Positions 34,061 to 45,818 of a stretch of 64,000 bases of DNA are shown one piece after another (within the stretch, counting starts at the first letter, position 1; the number at the start of each line of letters is the position of its first letter). The stretch is from Oxytricha trifallax (taxonomy: Eukaryota > Ciliophora > Spirotrichea > Sporadotrichida > Oxytrichidae), in the NCBI GenBank assembly GCA_000711775.1, contig ARYC01001885.1, positions 1-64,000 on the forward strand. Reading direction: 5' to 3'. The translations under genes were made by a program, and so were the position numbers. Below the pieces are notes generated by a model. That model saw nothing but the letters and a program-made list of their open reading frames with translations, was not told the DNA's origin and ran no database searches.

Positions 34061-34560
34061 CACTAGACAAAAACGATAAAAATAACCAACTACTACTAAT
34101 AACAGTACAAGCATGATGTTTAATAAGCTTTAGCACTGTATTGTAAAATAAATTTTTATTTTATTTTAATTATACGAAAATATTAATATAATTATTATAA
34201 AATTGTTTAAAACAGTTTTTAAATTTTGTTTTAGGGAAATCTATTTAAATAGATTCCAATATATAAATTAAATTTTAAATTAAATCATAATAGGTAAACT
34301 AAATTATAGAATTTAAGTACGCTAAATTTATTAAATCCTTAACTAAATTATAAATTGTAAATTAAAATGTAAATTTATAATACTTTTAATGTATGTTATC
34401 CTATAGTAAAACATTGTTTATAGATTATAACGAATGATCAAGAAAATCAAAATCAAAAAGACAAAAAAAATAAACAAGTACATTAAAATAGCTAAATTTT
34501 GCCTAATAATGTAAGCCAATATAAATTTTAATTGAAAAATTTATTTTAATTTATTTTTTT
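34061..34560. other. AT-rich spacer with an 18-bp palindrome
   Basis: No gene is seen. AATCTATTTAAATAGATT (34238-34255) is a perfect palindrome in otherwise simple AT-rich DNA. Confidence 0.5.
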
Positions 34561-34564
34561 ACTG

Positions 34565-34865
34565 CTTTAGATAATCCGTTAAAAGGATGTAGTCTTTGTG
34601 GAGATTGAGTACAGGTTTTATCGACAAAATTTCATAATCTTCTGGTACATTAAATTTATATGCTTTATTTAATTAAAGTTTTTTATACAGTGAAAAATCG
34701 AGCTTTGATTGTCGGGTTAAATTTGGATAAAATGTATTTTTAGAAAGTTATATATGCCGTAAAACATTAATCTTTTGGCACCATTTTAATCTCTTTTGTG
34801 CTTTTATGCACTCCCATCACATAATTCTCAAGGAATGGAATAATCTTTTTATAAGAATAAGTTTA
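34565..34865 (-). CDS. Minus-strand coding segment(s), unknown protein
   Basis: The minus strand reads KKIIPFLENYVMGVHKSTKE, then FTAYITFQKYILSKFNPTIK, and in a second frame YKFNVPEDYEILSIKPVLNL and HKDYILLTDYLKQ. The two frames probably meet at an IES or a frameshift near 34700. Composition is like a folded protein, unlike the Q/N-rich neighbours. No family is recognised. Confidence 0.45.
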
Positions 34866-34904
34866 AATAAATTTATAAGTTTTTTATTGATATTAAAAAT
34901 AAAA

Positions 34905-35560
34905 ATATATGCATTTGCCAGCCTCGATATTAGGGATCCAAAAGCTGGTTATCCAAATTATTTTTCATCGTTTTACTTGTTCTAATTCAACTCATTCTAT
35001 TGATAATGATAAAGTAAATATAACAATAAAAGCAAAGAGCATCCCGATAAGGAATAATACTTGCAGAAACCAAAGAAACTCAAGAAAATCACTGCAAATA
35101 ATAACAATATTGGGAATAAGACCAAGCCAGTCAATAATGTTAAGAATCATAAGCCAGCTACCAATAACTTTGTCAATCATCGGAAAGATTAATAAAATAA
35201 GTTTTTTTAGATACTATGCCTGATAACAACAACCAACTTCAATTTCATTAACAACAGCAATAAATGGACTACGACGACTACGACGACGATCAAGGGTTGG
35301 AACACATTCCCTATGACTCAACTCACCCGCAGGGGTTCTTCCAACCAGGCGCACATGTTTCCTACAATAACTTCAAAGAATTAATAATTATTGTTATTAT
35401 TTTAATAAGAAGAGTAAGTAACATAATTCAGTAATAATCCAATTGTATAGTTAAGAAATGACTGCCTATAACAACTTTGGAGTAAACAAAGGCAAAAAAG
35501 GCAAGAAAAAAAAGAAAAACAAAAATCCACTTGTTCAAGATCTTAATATTATATAATTAT
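34905..35560 (+). CDS. Small Asp/Asn/Lys-rich gene, with copy 2 of the duplicated block
   Basis: Segments in order: DIRDPKAGYPNYFSSFYLFQ (about 34915), then a TAT-pointer junction into NNKSKEHPDKEQYLQKPKKL (copy 2 of the 159-bp block, 35020-35178). From ATG 35215 it continues with HQQQQQMDYDDYDDDQGLEH and PYDSTHPQGFFQPGAHVSYN. A basic tail MTAYNNFGVNKGKKGKKKKK (35458 on) completes the set. The exact splicing and IES structure is not resolved. The polylysine tail suggests nucleic-acid binding, which is inference only. Confidence 0.5.
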
Positions 35561-35569
35561 TATTATATC

Positions 35570-36960
35570 TATTCTGAATGGAAGTTTAATTTACAGAATG
35601 CAAGCATTAAATTTGTAGAAAATGTTATAATATAAATCTTATTCAATTGTAACTATCAGTGTTAATTTACAAATTATCATTTCTACCAAAATAAATTTTT
35701 GAATAATAAGGAAAAAATATTTTTAAGAAAATATCTCATTTTAAATTTAGTGATTCTATTCATTATAAATTTTTCATTTCATTAATTTAGACCATTCATT
35801 ATACCTTTTTAATTTGTTTTTAAATTATAATAAAAATATATCTTCTATAATTTTCTTCAATAGTTTATTATTAAAAAAAAGTATTTTATGTAATAAATAA
35901 ATTTTGTTTAGATTTTTCCTCTACTATATATATTTAGTATTGAGTTTATAGTATTATTTCACTATTTTTTCAAATTCATCTATTAATGATTTAATTATAT
36001 AAATTGATTGATTTTTACTTTCATTATCAATGAAAATCACAATGAATAATTATTATGTTAAAATAGTAAATATTGGGAATAAAATGCGATTATAATAATC
36101 TTGTACTGCAATTTTTTGATTAAAATAAATCATTTAATATATTTTAAACTTACATTTTTAAAATGCTTAGAATCTAGAAACTAATTATAGAAAAATTTTA
36201 TGAAAAAATATTTAATTTATAATGATGATTTTACTATATATTATTACTTCATATTACTATTAAAGAACCTATTTATTATTTCATTTTTTAAATATCAGTA
36301 ATTAATCTTATTACTCTATTATTATAATTAGTAAATTAAGAATCTATTGTTATTGTTTTATATATTTTGAGAACCTATTACTATTATTGTTTGATTATAA
36401 AAAAGAAAAGAATATGTAAAATTAATATTAATAAGACATAACAATTATTTGTTAATAAATATAACTAATATATGTAAATATATAATATTAAATATAATGA
36501 AATCAATACTCATTTATCAATATACTTAATTTTCTGATCAGTATTTTTATTTATTTAGTATTTATATTTATTAACTTTTTAATTATTAATTATAATTCTC
36601 TCAATCGCTCTCCTTATATACTCCTGAGATATTATTAAAGAGAATTTGTGAATTAATTTAATTATTACCAATTTAAAAACTATTAGTATATAATGGGACA
36701 TATAAAAATATTACAAAATTAATTCTTACTCTTAAAAATAATTTTTGATTTAAAAATGTGTAATTGCTTATTAAAAGTTTATGGAACTACATTTTGAAGT
36801 GACTATGTTCATTTTAAAAGTCTATATAAAATGTAAAATCATTGGCCAATTAAATATATGAAACAATATAATGATCATATCGTACTTTTCGATTTCTAAG
36901 AAAATAAAATTTGAATTTACAGATTCAAATTAAATAATTATTTTATAAAATGGTATTTTA
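35570..36960. other. Long AT-rich non-coding stretch
   Basis: About 1.4 kb of low-complexity AT-rich DNA. No gene, tRNA or repeat structure is recognised. Confidence 0.7.
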
Positions 36961-36974
36961 ATCATGTCACCCAA

Positions 36975-37273
36975 ATAATTTTTACTAGATTGCCACATGT
37001 AGAGAACAAGAAACAAAGAAATAAAGAATCTGGTTAATACTGTACTGTACTGTACTGTTCAAAGACCTCTCTGTTTTAGTAGTTGAATAAGGCACAATAC
37101 TCGACAGAATTGACTACAATATAGAGTGTGCTCATAAGGATGTAGTTCAAGCCAATGTACATCTGGAAAAGACAGTCAAAATTGAAAAGTCATTCAGGTC
37201 AAAAGGTGTTTTGGGGTGTCTAATTGTATCTATAATAGTATGTCTACTACTCTTGGTCATTAAACATACATGA
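36975..37273 (+). CDS. Syntaxin-16-like Qa-SNARE, C-terminal segment
   Basis: The SNARE motif end and membrane anchor of a syntaxin: KEIKNLVNT, then FKDLSVLVVEQGTILDRIDY with the ionic-layer Gln, then a single C-terminal anchor CLIVSIIVCLLLLVIKHT and TGA at 37271. VVEQGTILDRIDYN is close to the syntaxin-16/TLG2 group, which acts in endosome-to-trans-Golgi fusion. The first half of the protein is not present upstream. Four tandem TACTG copies (37039-37058) fall in the motif and put the two halves out of frame. Two or five copies would be in frame. Confidence 0.75.
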
Positions 37274-37957
37274 AATTGTTTTATCAAATAATATTAATAA
37301 TTATAAATTCCAAAAAGAACTCATATTCTTAAATGATTAAGTATAACTAATATTTTAAATAATATAGTATTAATCTTAAATTATAAACTAATTTATCAAT
37401 TCTAAACCTTATTGAATTTTTTTTAGAGAAAAAAATGTCTCGATATAATTTTAAATTATTGAATCTGTTATAAATTATTAAACTAAAATTAAATATATTA
37501 TAATAATAAATAATACATTAAATTCAGAAATTAATCTTTTGTTCATTTGTGAAATTAATCAATTCTAAATTAATCATTAAATATGTTTATAAAATTCCTA
37601 AGTTAATCATATTTTGAAATAATTAATTTTTATATTCATCATCATTTTATAGGAACGTATAGAATTTATAACATATTACAAAACACTTATGGGAAGTATA
37701 TATAATTACTATTTGGCATTCATATTCATTTAGTTTAATTTCACTATTTTATTAATTTCCTTTAATTACATTTTGGATGTAACAAAATAATTATGACCAA
37801 ATTTTAAATAAAATAATTAATAAAACAAATATGTAAAAAGCCTGAAAGATGTGTATATAAAGTTTAGGACCCCTCCATTTACGCTCTCATTCGAAGCACC
37901 TATTTTAATAATCAATGGCGTTTTGGAGTATAGGGTCTGAAGTACAAGATTGTTATC
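37274..37957. other. AT-rich spacer
   Basis: No coding is recognised. Confidence 0.6.
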
Positions 37958-38575
37958 TCACTTCTTATGCTTTAAGTGACTGAAAAAGTTTTCTTGCAAT
38001 GAAGAATTAGAACCCTTAATCTCTGAAGACTAAAACCATCCCTATCTTTTGGCTCTTGGATTGTTGATATCATCATTAACAATATTGCGAGTAGTTAAAG
38101 GCTCTCTCTTAGATTTTTCAGGTAATTTGTCTCTTGCTTAACTTATACCAGAATCTTTCTGCTTCTTGTTATCTATGTCCTTTGGCGATTAAATAGGGAC
38201 AGTTTTTCCTAATTAAAAATTTATAATTATTTTTAATAAAAATTCTTAAATTAAAAAGCAATTATATAATTTTTTAATGCATTTATAACATTTGGAAATT
38301 CATATTAAGATATTTTCCTTAATAATATATTTAGGGAAAGAAATCAGAGTATTTCATAATATTTTAGTGATTTATCAAAGTTTAATTTAGATTATTTTCA
38401 ATTTTGTCTTTTAATTAAATTTACCCATCAATTACAGTTTTGCGAGGAATTCAAAGATGTTCACTCCCTTTGGAATATCTTCGCCCATGCTACTATACCT
38501 TGTGAAGTGGTTTTGTAGCTATGAAAGGCTGATAGGCTGTTATTATATTTTAAATTAGGCTTGCACAATTTTGAG
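37958..38575 (-). CDS. Minus-strand segments of an unrecognised gene
   Basis: The upstream segment (38430-38560) reads HFTRYSSMGEDIPKGVNIFE followed by FLAKL. The downstream segment (37958-38215) reads KQKDSGISQARDKLPEKSKR and IKGSNSSLQENFFSHLKHKK, stopping at TGA 37958. An AAAACTGT repeat at the segment ends (near 38205 and 38440) suggests an IES, but using it puts the downstream segment in its alternative frame, which is also open. The correct frame therefore remains undecided. Confidence 0.45.
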
Positions 38576-38789
38576 GGAAAAATTCTATTATTTTTTAAAT
38601 ATAATTATAAAATATACAAATGATAAAATTAATGTTTAAAATTCTAAGTATGCTATGCTTTTTTTAATAATAGATTTTATTAAAAGTTCAACATAAATAA
38701 TAAAATAATAAAATTATGCATAATATTTTTAGACAATATTTGAATAATAATATTTAACACCCTAAACATTCTAACTCTTGATGAAAGTG

Positions 38790-39620
38790 CATTAGAGAGA
38801 TTATTCTTATTTCTTCTTAAGATCTTTATACTCCATCTAGAAGGAATTTTTCAATGTGGTAAGTCAAGCAATCTAGGATTTAAACATAGCTTTTTATGAA
38901 TTCAAATTTTACAAAGAACCCTCAAGTGAATCTATCTATGCTGAGAGTAGATCAATCTAACTGTTTTTTTTCAGATATAGCTTAATCGCTGGCTTTCTTT
39001 GCTTTCTCAATATCTTCTGATAAACTTGACCATTTTAATTCCAAATTATTTGTCTCAGATGTCATTTAAATGACCCTGTTTTCAAGAAGACAGCCTGCCT
39101 CACTCATCTGTTTAATCAGATCTTCTTGGCTTACGATTAAATCTTGTCCTCGAGAAAATGGAGTTCCTTTTCAGTTGCTTGATAATGATTCTGTAGATTT
39201 CCAAGCTCTTCAGTTAGATTATTATGCTCCTCTTTTATACTGTGATTTTCATGTAAAAGTATCTAATTTTGCTCTTGTAGTTACGATTACTAATTGAAGT
39301 TTTAAGATTAGTCCACTTTCAAAAGGGATGTGTAATTTAATTACTTGTCTATCAACAACTATCTTTTGTTCCAGGATAGTTAGTCTTTCAAATTGGCGAC
39401 CTCGGGCTCCAAACAAGCATGATTGATTTAAAGTTGCAATAAATGCTAGTATTTTGCTTCTTTCAGTGTAGCTTTTTATTAAAGCTCATTAACTTACCCT
39501 CAATACATTTATTTTTATCATCCACATTTGGATTAGTTTACAATAATTTTGGAATTTCTACTTAAATTCTATACTCTCATATTTGAATTCAGTGATGGTG
39601 TTGACCTGATTTTACTCTAT
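38790..39620 (-). pseudogene. Coiled-coil coding region with frame breaks
   Basis: The minus strand reads IKEEHNNLTEELGNLQNHYQ, then DLIKQMSEAGCLLENRVIQM and LSEDIEKAKKASDQAISEKK, then LLSAQIDSLEGSLQNLNS. Adjacent pieces lie in different frames with only a few bases between them (for example GATTGAT near 38958). That fits decay or very small eliminated segments. It could continue into the segments at 37958-38575. Confidence 0.45.
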
Positions 39621-39639
39621 TAGAAACAAGAAAAAATTA

Positions 39640-40120
39640 TAAAATACAAATATTTATTCAATGTATTTGATTATAAAATATAAATATTTGGATTTAATAT
39701 TAACCAAATTTTATCATGATAATTAAATATTTTCTAAAAGCATTATGATTTTAAATAATCACATAAATATTAAAAATAACTAAAATTCTTAATGCTTTAA
39801 TTCCATTTTAAAATTACATTTTAAGAATTTTTTTATGTCTAGTTCAAAATTAATCCCATATTTCATTTGATATTATTGTAATAAAATTAGATAACATTTT
39901 AAGAACTTTAAAAGTATGTCTAAAGTAATAAATTCATAAATATTAAACATTAAATTTTAGCAAAAAATAACTATTTAAAAAAACAAAAACAATATAAATG
40001 CATCAATCTTAAAGTTTATTATTTGATAATGCTATTTTTTCTTATAAATTTTGTATTACATAAATATTATCAATATAATTTAATCAAATAAAAATAAATC
40101 AAAAATATTTAAAAAGCAGT
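39640..40120. other. AT-rich spacer
   Basis: No coding is recognised. Confidence 0.6.
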
Positions 40121-40244
40121 AGCATTTGCTACTCGAGAAAATTTAAGAATGCTAATTGCTTAGAAATTGTTTAAACGTTGCCCTTTAAGAAAAAAAGCAG
40201 TAAAAATCAGAGTTTAAGCAGGCTATACTGGAAATAAAAATTAA

Positions 40245-41160
40245 GAATTATTCAATAAATCATTAAATCTTCAATTAGAGAACTTAAAATTGCAAAATAA
40301 TGAAATAAATAAGGAGAAAATTGATTTGCAATAATAAATTACTGAGTAGTCTTCAGTAATTAAATATTTGGAAAATTAAATTAAAAATAAATCCGCACCA
40401 AATGTAGACACAGATTCAAAACTTATATCTTTATTGCATGAAATAAAAGAAGTTATATTTGAAAAACATAGATTAAACCACTAAAAAAATTGAATGAGTA
40501 CCGGCATTCTAAATTGAGAGGTTTAGATTACTTTTATAATAATTAATTATTTAAAAAAATAATACAGATTATTATTTTTTCACAATTTATTATAAATATC
40601 TATCAGTAAAATAAAAATTTTTAATTTTATAATCAAAGAAGCATTAAAAAAATAGCAATATAATGAAAATATTCTTTAATACCCCATAACATAAATTTTA
40701 AACCTAATGACGTATCTTCTAAGTAGATTGATTCTCAATAGTAAATTTAAGATATTATTTAGTAAAATGACTCCAGTAAATAATTATTGGAATAGAAATC
40801 TCTGTTTAAAACTACTTAAAGATAAAAAGATAACATTTTCAATAACCATAGTTAATTTTAAGGGGTTAAAATATGTTTAATTAATAGAATTTTATTAAAG
40901 TTTAATGTCTTAAATAATAGAAATATTTTCTTTAATTATTTGATGAAGATTTAAGCTAACTACAAAGGAATCTCATGTATCATACAAATGAGTTTTAAAT
41001 AAGAAAGATTAGTTAACTACTAATTTAAAAGATGAAGTACCTGCATTTCGTGCCAGTCCTCAAAATATTTTGGATTAAGCTTAAGTGAAATAGAATGTTA
41101 TGTGCTTTTACACCTTTTAAAATCCTTTTTCTGATAGAAATATTTGCAGGAGATTAATTA
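40245..41160 (+). CDS. Coiled-coil and Gln-rich coding segments, unknown gene
   Basis: The first segment (40260-40490) is a coiled coil (SLNLQLENLKLQNNEINKEK; SKLISLLHEIKEVIFEKHRL) ending at TGA. A second (40710-40870) is Gln-rich (DVSSKQIDSQQQIQDIIQQN; LLEQKSLFKTTQRQKDNIFN). A third (41030-41155) reads DEVPAFRASPQNILDQAQV. The coiled-coil-then-Q-rich order parallels 32604-34060, so these may be diverged relatives. Junctions are not resolved. Confidence 0.45.
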
Positions 41161-41559
41161 TATTTAAATGATTACTCAAAATATTTTATATTTTGAGCAA
41201 AAAACTGTATGATAATTTTAAGGATATGGACTGTAAGGACAAGTTAAAGAAAATATAAGATATGATATTATTATATTTTATTATTGACTAACACCAGGAT
41301 AAAAGATCAATTAATCATGAGGAACCAATTTAAAAATCAAAGTCATATCATATTTAAAAATAAAATTAGATTCATTTGAATACAATATTTAATATAATTG
41401 AATCTAAAAACAACTTTTAAAATTAATTATAAAATTTTTTATTGTATTAAACTTATTTAATTAAATATATATAAATACAGTTGTATTTGAGACTTTCCAC
41501 AAAGAGCTAATGAAAGAATATAATTAATCTACTTATTGAACAAAAAAGCAATCAAAAGG

Positions 41560-41770
41560 GATACTACTTCTTTCTAAAATGATTAATAATGATAACAATA
41601 AGAATTAAGAAATTAATAGTGAGAAACTTTTAAGGAAGTTCATATAATATAAATAGATTTTGAGGATGAGGATATAGATATAAATTTTATCCAAGGTTAA
41701 ATTAAATTAAGGAAATCGATAAATGATATTGTCTTATAAGACTAATATTCAGTATTTTAAAGTTTATTTA
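41560..41770 (+). CDS. Short acidic coding segment
   Basis: It reads DFEDEDIDINFIQGQIKLRK followed by SINDIVLQDQYSVF. No family is recognised. It is isolated in AT-rich DNA and may belong with the segments upstream. Confidence 0.3.
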
Positions 41771-41779
41771 TATATTTGT

Positions 41780-43268
41780 AAAATGATAATCAAATGATTA
41801 ATTTTAATATAACTAATTTCTTAGCATAATTTTAGTAAAATATAGTAATTATATTCAGCAAATTTTATTTCACAATTCTTAATTATACTGATCGATAATT
41901 ATATCAATATAATTTAATTATTTAATCTCAGAAATTTATAATTAAAATTATATTGTTGAGTAAAAATTATTTGCAAAATTTTATAAAACTTAATTATCTT
42001 TTATATTTTATAACTTATATAAATACAATAAAATAATTAAAATTATTTATTTCAAAGAATTACACATAAATTCTTTTGATTATTTTTGTTGCTACCAATT
42101 TTTTGTGAGTAAGGGTTTTAGGTTTATAGAATAGATAATATATTACTCTATAAATCTACGGAATGTTCCAGGGTTCTGTTGAGTGTGTGCCTGATAAAAG
42201 ATTCTGGGAAGACTTAAGTATGACTTGGTTTAAAAATAAATGACAGCACAAAATATGAATGAGGGCAACTAAAGATGATAGTGAGGTTATGCGGTTAAAA
42301 TTTAGAGGATAGTAGCGTTTAGCATTCTTTCACCTTAATTGTCATTTTATCCTAACTTAACTACAAAATTAATGCAGTTTAAAAGTAAAAGTAATTAAAA
42401 AGGATTCTGTTGAAATATTTCATTTGCTCTTAAATCATAATTATTCAGAGTGCATCAAATTGTATTATTGTAAACAACAACTAACTAACAATTTAATAAT
42501 AATTTTAAAAAATAGAATTTTTAAATACTCTGAAAAACAATAAATCATAGCCATAAATATAAAATTAATAAAAAATATCTGTCATTATTATAAGTTTTAA
42601 TAAAATAAAAATTATTTATATTATTTAATATATTTGCTACTGCTTTTCTAAGTATGTTGATGTCTCTCAACCTCCTTTTATATATCATATCATTTTTATA
42701 TTTATTCAACATAAAATCAGTCTTATAACATCTTTGGCAATTGTAATAATAAAAAGCATTAAAACTCATTTTTTGCTTAAGCGTATTTGTTGATAAACTC
42801 TATCGATATTTCTTAGTATCAAGATTTATTGATCACATATTTTCTTGTAAAAAATAAAGAATTTCTTTTTTTGTATTTATTTTTTAATATGAGTTTTAAG
42901 CAGTGCTATTATATAATTTATCTATAATTATTTCACTTTTAATATTTAATAAATTAATGCACTTTAGAATCTTTTAGTGAACAATTTTAATTCTCAAATC
43001 CATATTTTCAAAAAATACCTCATCTGTCTGAGTAAATGCATCTTTTTGTTCTTACTAAAAAATGATCATGAAATCAAATATTGTTTTCAATTTATAATGA
43101 ATAAAATAAAATTCATCATAGCCAATCTTTTATATTAATAAATTATTTTAAATTTGAATTTTTTACTTATAACTTTTTTTATAATATGTGGCATTTATCT
43201 TATTTGTCTTGTGATCTTCTTAATTATTTTCACTTTCATAATAATTTTTAATATTCTTCACCATCAGT
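41780..43268. other. AT-rich region before TBE-b
   Basis: Mostly non-coding. A slightly GC-richer patch (42150-42330) reads GSVECVPDKRFWEDLSMTWF on the plus strand. A minus-strand frame from 42769 begins MSFNAFYYYNCQRCYKTDF. Neither is otherwise supported. Confidence 0.4.
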
Positions 43269-43405
43269 CAAAACCTAAAACCCCTTCAATAAGTTGATTG
43301 AGTTTTTGATTGATAAAAGTAAACTATTAGTGTATACTTTATTAGGGTTTTAATGGGGTTTATGTAGGGGTTTAATGTATAAATTTTAGTAATTTAAGTG
43401 AGTAT

Positions 43406-44463
43406 ATGCGAGTTATGAGTCATCTTAAGACAGTGAATATATAGATTTATTGTTTAAAGTGCGTTATGGATATGATGAATAAAGTGAATAACTGAAATCT
43501 GTTCTAAATTACACGTCTATAGCAAGGCTGCTCCATATATCTCCTGCTCCTATTAGGTCACTTTCAATTAGAATTGAGTTTAAAGAGATGAGATTCTAAT
43601 TCTAAGCCTAAGATAGCCTTAAAATTTTAGCAGCATCCTATTGATTATCATATTAATGATAAGACTATAAATAGTGGGCTCATTTCTCTTTAGCCTATAA
43701 GGCTGTGATGATTTATTGCCAATTTCCTGAGCTTCACATCTCTGCTTAATCGATAGCTAATATATATATATATATATAAAAAGAATGGAATATCTTACAA
43801 GGCAGTCAATCGCATAAAGAGAGTGATTGACTTTAATGTTCCATTTTATACGACTTATTAAAATTATATATACGATTAAATGCAGAGGCCTTAAGAGGAT
43901 AATATTAAGTTCTTACACTGAGATGAAGCTGTATTTACATCCATTAACTTAACATCAAGGTCTTGGTATAAGAGGTTTAGTAATATAGTAGCATATGATT
44001 AAAAAGTTAAGGTTTAAACTCATGCTATCCTTGGAGGAATAAGTGAAGATAGTGACTTCGAGACTTATGTTATTCAATTTCGTTCTTTAAAGAATTAATA
44101 TTATTTTAAGTTCTTGTAATAACTCAGAGACAAATACGGTGATAAGTGATTATTCTGTAGGTTGATAACTTGTCAGTAGAAAAAACTAAAGACTCTAGGA
44201 AGGAATATGAAAGGCTAAATACATCACCTGTATTTAATGTTCCCTACAGTCCTCAGTTCAATGGAATTGAATTTTATTGGGGGTTATTGAAAGGCCACTA
44301 CAAGAAACTTCTACTCTATCACTTGATGCACGACTTGAAGATAGATACAGTAGATTTTATTAAGAGTGCTGCTAAGAGAGTCAGCGATGATAAAGCTAAA
44401 GTATGCGCAAGAGAAGGAAGATTTTGTGTATATAAATGTGAGTCCTAGATATAAAGGAATGAA
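43406..44463 (+). pseudogene. TBE-b 42-kDa transposase, frameshifted
   Basis: A homologue of the transposase at 232-1282. The N-terminal quarter is scrambled by small indels, and an AT dinucleotide run (43762-43778) has expanded in the middle. One base is lost near 44147, just before the second catalytic Asp (LITCQQ read in place of FVDNLS). The C-terminal part with PQFNGIEFYWGLLKGHYKK remains. It cannot encode a full transposase as read. Confidence 0.85.
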
Positions 44464-44677
44464 TACGTTCATATTTTGATTTTACCCGTAAAGGGATTTG
44501 GTTTCTCTTTCTTTTCTCCCTCATAAGGCTTGCTTGGGTCTAAATTTCTTTTCTAAGTACCAGCTCCTGCATCTATGTTCATCTCTTCTGGCTTTTATAA
44601 ATCTTTGAAGAGTCTCTTAATCAATACATTCTTTACTTAAGATTTTCTCTCTCTATTTAATTTGCTGCGGTCCCTCA

Positions 44678-45252
44678 TCAAGTATATAGCAGTACTAGGT
44701 TTTGTTATAAAGTTAGAAGACTAACCTTACTTTATAAGAAAGGATGCTTTTGAAGTTTCTACAGGCAGGTGTCACTTATTTTAATACCTTGCTTCTCTTT
44801 TTCTTCAGGAGAGATGCTGTAGCGTTTCTTATGAGCTCTTAAATAACTTCATTTAAGTACTCAGGTTTCAGAGTACCAAGGACACCAAAGAAGAAGTTTC
44901 TCTCTGACAAGTTATTAGAGAGTAATAGCTTTGATGTAAGGTAGAGAGCAACATCACTCATAGCGTCATCATAGAGGTTTGTTACTGATATTTCAGGGTA
45001 GTTAGGTATCTCTATCATCCTTATTTCATTAGACTTAAAAGCTTTTTTCTCTTCACTCAGTAAGGCTTTTAAGAATGAGATTTTAGTTCCCTCCTAAGTT
45101 GGCAAGAAGAGTCCAACTATAATGGATGTATTAATCTTAATTAAGAACTTACCTTGCTATACCAAATATCTATAGAGGTCATCTTTACTTCGAAATTTTC
45201 CTATTAAATCTTGAGATTAAATTCTCTTCATTGCATCATTCATAGACTCCAT
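44678..45252 (-). pseudogene. TBE-b 22-kDa ORF, one-base deletion
   Basis: Nearly identical to the intact copy at 52161-52736. One T is missing near 44840 (GAGCTCTTAA against GAGCTTCTTAA), shifting the frame after YLNEVIQE. The function of the 22-kDa protein is unknown. Confidence 0.85.
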
Positions 45253-45272
45253 CTTGCTTCCTCTTTCTAGAA

Positions 45273-45599
45273 ATGTTAATGAAATTTAAAATTATGGATA
45301 TCCATTCTAAGTTTATTAAAATCTTACTACTAAATAGGGAGGACCTATTGGAGGTCAATCTTGAAACGATTGGAGAAGAAGCATTGAAAATCTTGCTCCA
45401 AGTTTCACAGATTTATTTCCATTTTTATCAATCTATCTCCATTAAATTGCTCCTAATAATGTTTAATTATTTTAGGAAGTCCTCCAAATTAATTTCAAAC
45501 TTTGTTAGGAGTTAAATTTTAAGGTTAAAACTTAATTAGGAGCAGATTAAATTAAAAAATGTTTTATAACTTTACCTCCAAATTTAAGCTCAAACTTGA
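45273..45599 (+). CDS. Possible fourth TBE ORF, 108 aa
   Basis: Starts MLMKFKIMDIHSKFIKILLL and ends at TGA 45597 with TAA/TAG as Gln. The same length and frame occur in TBE-c (52757-53083). It lies head-to-head with the 22-kDa ORF, only 20 bp away. It may simply be a frame free of TGA in a conserved untranslated region. Confidence 0.3.
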
Positions 45600-45818
45600 T
45601 TTGGAGGACCTCCTTGAGAAACTAAATTACATTAGGAGTATTTTTATTTACTAAAACGTATCAAATTCTCTTTAAATGTGTCAACTTACAATTATTTAAA
45701 GTTATTTAACTTTCTTACCTCTCAGCTAAGAATTTACTAGAGTGTCAAATACTGTTCTATTATAGTATATCAAGGTAGAATTTATCATTATTATATTATA
45801 ATATATCAGCATACCAAA

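Noticed and set aside
34238-34255. A regulatory operator at the 18-bp palindrome
   Set aside because: AT-rich palindromes of this size arise by chance in such low-complexity DNA, and no gene start is adjacent.
44525-44640. An extended C-terminus for the 22-kDa TBE ORF in TBE-b
   Set aside because: The extended frame exists only because of the one-base deletion near 44840. The intact copy in TBE-c ends at the TGA shared by all copies.
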